Positions 56,335-64,000 of a stretch of 64,000 nucleotides of DNA are shown here, piece after piece. Where the stretch lies: the NCBI GenBank assembly GCA_030248135.1, contig JASANC010001461.1, positions 62,001 to 126,000 of the forward strand. Reading direction: 5' to 3'. Source of the stretch: Theristus sp. LFF4_11. Lineage: Eukaryota; Nematoda; Chromadorea; Monhysterida; Xyalidae. Made by a program: the position numbers and the translations under genes. The number at the start of each line of letters is the position of its first letter. The first letter of the stretch is position 1. A model generated the notes under the pieces. That model did not search any database. It had not been told where the DNA came from and saw only the letters and a program-made list of their open reading frames with translations.

Positions 56335-59300
56335 TCAATGAATCTTGTGCAGCAACGCAGCGCGTCGTTGCGTGTTCTGGAAGAGTGCCCTGATCAGTCG
56401 TTTCAAGGTGTCCGCAGGCAAGTGCTCGGCAAGCGGGCCCACACCGTCGCACCATCGATCGGCCACATCGGCCAACGAGCCACTGAGCACGTGCGCCAGC
56501 TCGGTGCACTCCGCGCACGCACGCGCGCAACACCGCTGCTGGCGGGAGACGCCGTCCACCTGGCAAAAGCCTGTGCTTGCTCCCAGTCCACGCAAATAAA
56601 AGTAAACACACACGGAAATCGATTCTTGCTTGACTTCAAACTGCAAGTGTTCAACTGCGCGTATTGTTTCGCCTGCCTGTGTACTCGCCAACATTCACCT
56701 ATATGCGCAGCCAATCAGCGAGGGAAACGTAATACAGCTGCAGATCGTTCGATTTCAGATTCACATTTCACAAATTCGGTCGCAATGAATTCTCACAAGC
56801 ACAAAAGCCGCGCCAACCAGAAACAACGGTTGCGTGTCGCGCATTGCGCGCGTCACGAAGTCAGCGAGATGCGTGGCGTCCGAGGCAGCGATGTCCTCCA
56901 ATGCAGTGATGCGTGTGAACAACAGACGCAGCAGATGCGACACGATGCTGCCGACTGCACGCACACGCACGGACGCTGTGAGCACCTGCACACAAACAGC
57001 AGAGCACATGTCCGTTGCGTCGAACTTCAGTCAGAATTAGCAATTCACGCAAACACCCGCCATCCACCAGCAAGCGCAACTCGTTTCCAAACCGTGAGAA
57101 CGCCCCTCCATCCGTGAACACACATCGCTCACAAAAACGATGCGAGATGCAACGCAGGTAAAACTCGAAATGTGCAACAAACGAACGCCAGTGCAGTCCT
57201 GGTTGAACTGTTGACAGAGCTGCAGGCACGCTTGCACGGCCCTCGCAGCGTCCACCAGTCGGTTGCCCTCAGTCATGTTCGTGAACACTAAAGTAGCGAG
57301 TCTCTAGAGTTACTCGTGTGCTGTCGTGACTGACCATCAAACATGGACACAATTCAGTAGCAATGCTCACGTTCACTGTTTGGCAGCAGCTTGTCCATTT
57401 CCATTCGCCGCTGATGCAAATGCTGCTCGATGCACTCGTAGGCGACGTGGCGAAGTTGCGCCACGAAATCCATGTAGCAAATCTGATGTATGCAAATTGG
57501 CTCCTTTTAATGAAACTCGACCGTCAAACGAAGACTTTCAAACGGAATTTCCAGCAGCAGGCACCGCGCACGCGCGCACCTGCACCGGTTGCGATGGCGT
57601 CTGTTTGAGGCGAAGCGCAGCGCCGATGCGTGCGGCCATGTCGACGCCCAGCGTCATGCAACGGTGTGCCAGCAAATAGCAGCTGTTGTAGAAGATCGCT
57701 GCACAAAGTTGAAATCGCTGTTCCGTTGTTCACGTTTACAATTCGACGCCAACTACGCGGTTGGCCAAAACACATAACATTGTGTAGTGTGTGTGCTGCT
57801 TTGGCTAGACGAGTCTGTCAACAGTGCGCTACAGTCGGGTTAGTTTCGCAAAGAAAGCACAAACTGAGCGACCGGCGGTTTTCGGCACGCTCTCAATGGC
57901 GCGCGCGTGCGCGTTCGGCGTCAACTCGGCAAACAGCGCAACCAGCAGCCGGCTCGTCTGATAGAAACGGCCGGCGGCATCGGCAGACGCGGCCGTGCAC
58001 GCCGACTCGCAGGTGGACTCGATCAAACTGATCAGCTGCACCACGGAGTCACTGGAAGCAAGGGCACTGCACTTGGTGCTTACAACTTACAAGTCACCCT
58101 CGTGGCCTGGTGGTAGTGCGTTAGACTACAGTCTCGGGGGATCGAGCCCCGCCGAGAGGTGTATAGGCACTTAATGACAGTGAAAACTCGATGGGCGCCC
58201 AATGGCGTTCTGTACGCTTCTCTGGGTCAGCCCTGGCTAAAAACATCGCCTAAAAATCACAACAACAACAACAACAACAACAACTGCTGGACACTGACAA
58301 TATCGACAGCAAAAATACACTAAAATACGCTATTATGATACGTTTTTAGCCTGAAAATCAGCACGCACTCAGACAAACTGAAATAAACAAACAAACGTCA
58401 ATGAACAACAACAACAACAAGTGTTCAACTTTCGATAAAGTGTCTCTCGCTCGCCAACCTGACAAGACACCGTGGAAACTGAAACATTTTCGGCAATGTG
58501 GATGAAGCGGTGGCGTGCTCCGGGTACGCGACTGCAGTGCTCAGTGAATCGAGGCGGCGTGCCAAACTGGACATGTGCTCAGCTTCGTTCTCGTCCTTTG
58601 TGCCAACCTGCAAATATTCTGGTCTGGTCTCGAGCAGAACGTGAGAACAATCCATGAAAATGAGCCAATCAATGCAGTTCTTAAAGTTGCAATCCAATCA
58701 ACACAATATTCAGCAGTCCACACAATGTTGTCAAATACGTTTGAAAAAAAAACGCACCAAAACGGAATTTTGCAATGGTCGTTTTAGGAGTTCACGCGCT
58801 TCAGCGAGGATCGAGCGACATTTACGATCGACCAAAAGTTGCTCAATGTTCGCAGTGACCGACGCAAACGGCCGCGCGTTGGCAGGCAGAAAATGCAGTT
58901 CCTGCAAATACGCAATCGTTTTATATAGATTCTCTGTAGAAAGGTTCGCGGAGTCGCTTTTTTCGGCAGGATTTGTTCGCTGTATCGTTCTCATTTCGAA
59001 AGAGATGCAGGCAAGGCAGTAAGGCACCATAGGATTTTTTCAAAAGAGTACTGTCAAAACCGCAAAACAAAACGCTGCATGTGCATTCGGACGTTTGGAA
59101 TCTCGCATGCTGATTAGCTACGATCGAACTGCTTTCAGTAATGGAACGAGCCCAACAGCAGCCAATCAGTTGATTGTCTACGATTTACGATTCGCCTGTA
59201 AAACAGCACTTGCCACGTTGTCTCACTTTCAAACGGCACTCGAACCGGCCGGCGCGCTGCAGCAGCGCATCAAACGACTGTTGTCCGTTGTTGTCATCGC

Positions 59301-62276
59301 CGTGTTGCGACGTCGAATACGGCAATGCCGGCTTCAGACATTTCTCGACGAGCTCGTCCGTCATCCGCTCGCCGATGTGCTGACCGAGCAGCTGCAGGAA
59401 GTGCACGCTCGTGTGCGTGTCGTCGGCGTGGACAGTGAACGTGCGCGCGTGCACGCCAAGCGCCTCGACGAACAGATCGAACAGACGCTCCAGCGTGCGG
59501 AACACGTCGGCGAAAGCGCTCGCTTGGTCGTCGTGCTGAACATAATGAAAACGTGCGCACGGTGTGCAAGCGAACGAGACACAGACTGCTGCAACACGCT
59601 CGGCAGAGCGGCCTCAGCAAACCGTACGTCTGATGTTGCTGTTTATTTTGGTTCCGAGACTCAAGCTAGGTGAACAGTTTCATGCATGACGCCGGAACTC
59701 AAAATTGGTTAAGTGATCCAAGTTCCTTAAATAGCGCCGAATCACTCAGGCTATTTTGAATTGCCACTAAATATTAAACCAGCTTCCTTTCTACATGTGC
59801 AAGCGCAATGAGTCGCAGAACCCACAAAAAATGATAATAATATAGCACACTGATATCACTTTACCTTAATTACATTTCGTTAGAAAAATAATGTCAGTCT
59901 AAAGGCGAAAACACCATTTAGTTTTATTGTCCGCGCGCACAGACGTTGTACTAAACCCCATGCGTAAACGAATCGCGTATGTATTGAATGCATTAAGATA
60001 GCACACACGACACGATTTCTAAAACGCGTGGCCATTTTCAAGTGTCGTGTCCGTGCGTACGCACAAAAAAACGGTAATTGCTAAATGTCCCTTAAATGAC
60101 GTACGTGCTGCGTGGTTTCCAACACTAAACTAGACCAACAGCCAACGTCACAGTCATACCTGACGTGTCAGTGTGAACACGAGCGCCACTTTTGAGCTGG
60201 TGCTCAATGCGCCGCGGTCCAGTTCAATCGTTTTCACCATCAAGCCAGCCGATTTCGTGGCGCATTCAATCGTGGGACGCACGAAATTCTTGTAAAAGCT
60301 ATCGGCGAATCGCGCCATTCTCTCGTCCAGCTCACTCAGTTGGTGTAACGCAGCGAGCTTCTGCAAAAAACAATGATTTCGCTTGGATTCGCTCTCGGCT
60401 CGTCATCATTTGCTGCTTTTGGTTGTATGAAGCACAATAACCAATCTCGACCAAGACAGCCGAACACACACGGTTGATCTTGAAATGAGATGTTGCAAAG
60501 CCATTGCAAAACTGAGAGCACGTTGCTTGTTTGCATTGCACGTGCACTGGTTGCGTAGATAAAGCAGTCTGGGACACACGGTAAATGTACGCAAGCTAAA
60601 ATTCCATCACTTATCCACAATTTGATTCGAGAAAACAGAATCGCCTACACATTTTACGTGCTCACGACACGACTCACCTCAGCGGCGTTGGCAGCGTCGA
60701 GCGCGTCACGCGCGAATTGCAAGGAGACGCTGATTGGCTGCTGCCGTTCAAATGTCGTGTCCCACACGAACGCCGATCGCCACCACTCAGCCAACGTCCA
60801 GATGAAATTGTTCCTCAGATCGAAGTACTGCGTGGTCAGTGCTGGCAGCATCGCATCCACCGACGCACCCAGCAGTCTCGTCGCTGTCGCTGCGGACTGT
60901 GTAACAAGCAAAGCAAGAAATGTTGCGCGGTTCATCTCGCATAATGAATTTGATCTGAAATATAATGAACTGAACTTTCGAAACTTACTGAACTGAAATC
61001 GCTGGCGGTGGTCGTTGCCGCCGAGCATTCATGCGACGCCACTGCACTCGCACGCTCGAGACTCTGAGCATGAAAATGCCACTTTGCAACAGGCGAAGTC
61101 GAACAGACAAATAAGTACAGAAAACACGGGTTGAAGTTTATGGAATGTGCCCTATGTCACAACACAGTGAAGCCGCATTCATGAAGCAGTATTATTTAGT
61201 AGTGTAAAACATGGCTACGCGCTCGGTAAATACTGCGTTCATGAACGCCGCTGAATGTGGCACGGTCACGAACACAAGGCTGACGCGCGCGTTGCCTGTT
61301 GTGTCACATTAGAGTGTGGTCAATGAAGTGCATGGTTTTCAGACGAGCCGTTTACCGGCGTGCGCAGTTCATTGAGCAATCGATCGAGTCGCACGAGACA
61401 GTGCGTCATCGATTGCACATCTTCCTCGGGGCTCAACGACACCAGTTGATCGAACAACACAGCCACACGTTGAACGCTGGCCAACGAGGCCAGCAGTGAC
61501 TCGAGCGCGTCCACTTGCATTCGCAGTGACTCAATCTGCCACAGACAAGAAAACAACTCGGTGAATCGGTTGTGCGTCCTCAAAACGGCTCTTGGTGCAC
61601 TGTGTGCGACGTTTCAATAATCACTCCCCTTATAGCAAAGCACAGGGCCCACTACAAGTGTTGCGGAATGCGGATGGATAAAAAAATGCTCGTATGCATG
61701 ACGGCAAAAAATAGACTCCAGCAGACAAATCGCAAGACATAAACTTAGTACTGGCATTGGTTGCTCTGCGTTTCTGCTGGAAAATTAGATGCCGCTGTTT
61801 TGAGGGCGTTTTAACACAAATTTCCATGCGCACCTTCTCACTCGAGACTGCCGTCGATTCGGCAGCCATTTTCGCTCGAATCTGCGTGACATTCAGTCGC
61901 ACGTCGGTGCACAGGCGCTCAACACGCTCCGAGAGCTGTTCGGCCGTCGGCAGCGCGTCCGGCAGCACGTTCTCGCAGATGTCGTCCACCAGTTGCGCAA
62001 GCTTGTCACACTCTGCAACCGAGCTGATCATCGCTGCTGTCGGTGGCCACGTGGCGCATGCTTTCTCGGCAGTTTAGCATGCATCACGTGACCAACAACC
62101 AATCAGCCGATTGTACATAATTTTAGAGGTCGGATGTGAAAATCATTCATGTATGGCAAGAAACGTTATCAAAACGCGCCTTCAACGGTTGCCTGAATAA
62201 CGCCATTGATTTGTTCCGCAGTGCTTTTGGTGTCAACTTGTGCAACGGAGGCCAGTGCTTCCGAAAACATGGCCAT
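56335..62276 (-). CDS. ZW10: Centromere/kinetochore protein ZW10
   Basis: A subunit of the Rod-Zwilch-Zw10 complex (kinetochore checkpoint, dynein recruitment) and of the Dsl1-type ER tether. The first exon (ATG at 62276) reads MAMFSEALASVAQVDTKSTAEQI, paralleling [21 protein letters not shown]. Later exons on the complement: ~62038-61834, 61535-61356, 61063-60989, 60896-60678, 60360-60160, 59535-59227, 58901-58758, ~58607-58458, ~58055-57870, ~57700-57600, ~57487-57370, ~57280-56740 in pieces, and 56610-56335. Key matches are FVRPTIEC, NNFIWTLAEWW, YNSCYLLAHRCMTLG, ITALEDIAASDATHLADFV and the C-terminal DRWCDGVGPLAEHL...LIRALFQNTQRRAALLHKI. The first intron needs a GC donor or a small correction, because only phase-0 GT donors are visible. 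Long plus-strand frames over this gene are antisense shadows of its GC-rich exons. Confidence 0.9.
58092..58284 (+). mobile_element. tRNA-derived SINE with (AAC)n tail, in zw10 intron
   Basis: The head has RNA polymerase III promoter boxes: box A TGGCCTGGTGGTAGTGC (58103) and box B GGATCGAGCCC (58139-58149), at tRNA-like spacing. Acceptor-like arms CACCCTCG and CGAGAGGTG flank it. The anticodon arm AGACTACAGTCT pairs with only a 4-base loop, so it is not a functional tRNA. A ~90-bp unrelated body follows (GTATAGGCACTTAATGACAG, CCAATGGCGTTCTGTACGC), ending in CAACAACAACAACAACAAC. It lies antisense in a zw10 intron. Only one copy is seen in the window. Confidence 0.75.
59650..59960 (+). repeat. 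family K repeat in zw10 intron
   Basis: GAGACTCAAGC, ACAGTTTCATGCATGACGCCGGAACTCAAAATTGG, CGAATCACTCAGGCTATTTTGAATTGCCAC and a following AATGATAATAATATAG match the 7728-7950 repeat in order. It lies in the zw10 intron 59536-60159. Confidence 0.65.
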
Positions 62277-62977
62277 TCTACGTTCTGCACCAAAAATATC
62301 CAACAATCACAATCAATATCAAATGTAAATGTTTAAAATTTGTGCTGCACGGTTCCTGCTGGTTTCTTCAAAATCAAAATGCCTTAATTCGATGTTCGAT
62401 CGAAATCAGGATTAGCCACCAAGTGCAGATTGATACGAAACAACAATATATAGGGCACTTTTGTCTGCGTGAACGACATCATCGCATTCAACTGACACAC
62501 ACACCATCACCACAGTCTTTGGATCGAGCTTTTATGTTTTCAACAAAAATATCAAAAACGAAGTGAACAAACAACAATAACGAAGCAGAAACTAACAACA
62601 ACACAAGCTTACATGAGGAAACGGGTGAAAGAAAAAAAAATCGCTTGCAGTGAGGGTTGGCATGAGAAAAACCGTTTTTCCTGAAAAAACGTGTTTCATT
62701 ACGCGCTTTTTCAGACCAAATTTTACGCCTTGCAAAAATCGGAAAACCGGGATTCCGGTTTTTTTCGTTTTTTCCACTTCAGACCGTCAGTTTTTATATC
62801 ATCTTTTTAATCGTTTCGCAGCTTAACACGTTTCTCGCGCATACAAGTGTTTACGTACACCGAACCCAAAACGGTATTTTGCCAATCTCAACTGCAATTC
62901 AACAAAACAACCGAAACAACATCAGATCACAAATTAAACGCCACTTTAGGCAAAAAGAAAAGAACACAAAGTTGCTC
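62277..62977. other. gap between RPB8 and zw10 with a family H element
   Basis: 700 bp between the RPB8 stop and the zw10 start, both on the minus strand. A diverged family-H copy occupies 62654-62895. The remainder (about 62277-62640) presumably contains the zw10 promoter and 5' UTR. No TATA box is clear on the complement. Confidence 0.4.
62654..62895. mobile_element. family H element, short diverged copy
   Basis: GAGGGTTGGCATGAGAAAAACCG at the left and CGGTATTTTGCCAATCTCAAC at the right resemble the family-H ends at 32633-33474 as an imperfect inverted repeat. Internal GGAAAACCGGGATTCCGG recalls its palindromic units. Confidence 0.5.
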
Positions 62978-63189
62978 TCAGAAAAGCACCTTCTTCATGA
63001 GCAGATACAGGTTCTGATCGAGTTCAACATCGTGCAGATTGTTCGCATCACCCTGTAGACGCATCAACAGTCCACCGAACGAGACATATGCGGCCAGTCT
63101 GCCAGTGTCCGAATCTTTGTCACCCTCGATCCTGTACACCTTGCCGTACATCACATACTCGAAGCTGTCTGCTCGCGGATACTTCGCCT
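62978..63189 (-). CDS. POLR2H: RNA polymerases I/II/III subunit RPB8, last exon
   Basis: A shared small subunit of all three nuclear RNA polymerases. The exon begins after an acceptor TTGACCAG (complement of 63190-63197). It reads [20 protein letters not shown], then [22 protein letters not shown] and [27 protein letters not shown] to the stop. This matches the vertebrate C-terminus ([19 protein letters not shown]...[36 protein letters not shown]) almost throughout. The 5' exons are not seen in 63190-64000 and must lie beyond the window. A frame running further to 63244 is intron. Confidence 0.93.
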
Positions 63190-64000
63190 GGTCAAAAATT
63201 GATTGAAAAGTGTTCCACACTGATGTCGCAAAAACTTTAGTCAACTGGGCAAACGGTTATTATTTAAAAAAAAATTTATGACAGTCGAACAGTTCTGATC
63301 CATCCGGTCGGTGGCATAGTTAGTTGTTCAGTTTTACGCCTAGGCAGACCCCCGCCAAAAAACACTCCCATCTACCACCATCTGAGAGGTTCTGTCGTCT
63401 CGTGTCGGTTTGGTACACGACAGCCGACACGACAGAATCAAATCTATCTGAAAAAATTATCAGCCAGCTACTTGTCTGAAAACTTTTGTCTTTGCGAAGG
63501 CATAAAATATGTGCAGTCGAACTCTAAATTATAGGGTTAGGGAATCAGCTGATTCGTTGGTGATCACGGTATGCATGTTTTCTGTGAAAACCAAATTCGC
63601 CCAAACAGCCATGTCTGCACAGAAAGCAAAGCATGCATACCGTAATAACCAACCAATCAGCTGATTCTCTAGAGTTCGACTGTAAACTTTTGAACCCAAA
63701 ATGACTATTTTGCTTGAACTTTCGCTAATTTTGGGTGAAATAAGTGTTTGTTTATCTTTTATTTTTCAGCATTTTAGCTTTTTACCCATTGTTTGCGTTT
63801 TTTCTATGTATATCTATCTAGTAATTTCAAATTTTTGATCGCCCCCTCGACACTACTTCAAAATGTTCTCAACTATCCATGGAGAAAATTTCCTCCAACT
63901 TCCAGCTTGCTATTTGTATCAGCCCCCACTCAACAACCCCCACCTCTGGGGCAACTACTAAGTACTAAGATCGAACTAAGATCGAACTAAAAACATTGGA
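63190..64000. other. RPB8 intron with repeats
   Basis: This is presumably intron sequence of RPB8. It holds a CCAAT-family MITE (63513-63684) and a family-C fragment (about 63700-63960: TCGCTAATTTTGGG, ATATCTATCTAG, CTGGGGCAACTACT). No upstream RPB8 exon was found. Confidence 0.5.
63513..63684. mobile_element. CCAAT-family MITE
   Basis: GCAGTCGAACTCTAAATTATAGGG and CTCTAGAGTTCGACTGTA are the terminal inverted repeats. The next inward blocks are AATCAGCTGATTCGTTGGTGATCACGGTATGCATG and its reverse complement GCATGCATACCGTAATAACCAACCAATCAGCTGATT. It is the best-preserved copy of the family in the window. Confidence 0.8.

Noticed and set aside
56281..57117. 278-codon plus-strand open frame (and several other long plus frames over 54-60 kb)
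   Set aside because: They lie antisense to zw10 and SAC3D1 exons that have clear family matches; GC-rich coding DNA often leaves the opposite strand open. No domain is recognisable.
58092..58160. tRNA gene on the strength of A and B boxes
   Set aside because: The anticodon arm has only a 4-base loop and the 3' end continues into an unrelated body and AAC tail, so it was called a SINE.

Overview
The window is nuclear DNA from an intron-dense, repeat-rich animal genome, almost certainly a nematode. Two genes encode cuticle collagens with the N-terminal membrane segment, a dibasic cleavage site, Gly-X-Y blocks and Cys knots. Introns are short (many of 40-250 bp) with GT..TTTCAG borders. Vertebrate-like orthologues such as TMEM134, MTRES1 and SAC3D1, and the fine exon structure, would fit an early-branching nematode (Dorylaimia-like), but that placement is only an inference. 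All coordinates below span introns; exons were joined by hand from splice signals, reading phase and remembered family alignments. No database search was run.

Layout, left to right. 1-462: 3' end of a Gln/Asn-rich protein gene. 1548-2794: hAT-type zinc-finger protein, followed closely by pch-2/TRIP13 (2976-6053), both +. 6276-7083 (MTRES1-like) and 7173-9976 (EEFSEC) lie on the minus strand only 89 bp apart, like a nematode operon. 9977-12187: nested inverted-repeat elements. 12188-14688: TMEM134 (+), with a 1.05-kb inverted-repeat element in its last intron. 15495-16916: FKBP12 (-). 17335-21219: repeats, including two nearly identical 1.16-kb direct repeats around a 1.07-kb terminal-inverted-repeat element. 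21475-22946: cuticle collagen 1. 23261-26275: two unrecognised minus-strand genes. 27505-29114: cuticle collagen 2. 29997-30331: a small membrane-protein gene. 30332-38113: gene-poor and repeat-filled.

The right half is gene-rich. It holds eIF3c (38114-45017, 23 exons), homogentisate dioxygenase (45873-48642) and a disordered protein ending in a possible CaaX box (49328-50582), all +. Then, after a repeat-rich gap, it holds SAC3D1 (53885-55873), zw10 (56335-62276) and the last exon of RNA polymerase subunit RPB8 (62978-63189), all -.

The protein genes are mostly housekeeping: translation initiation, selenocysteine insertion, tyrosine breakdown, chromosome segregation and meiosis, transcription, and protein folding. 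They do not form one pathway. The most unusual content is the mobile-element landscape: several families of non-autonomous inverted-repeat elements, some related to one another and nested; short elements that carry paired CCAAT motifs; and one tRNA-derived SINE. I see no bacterial-type operon, CRISPR array, rRNA or intact tRNA.
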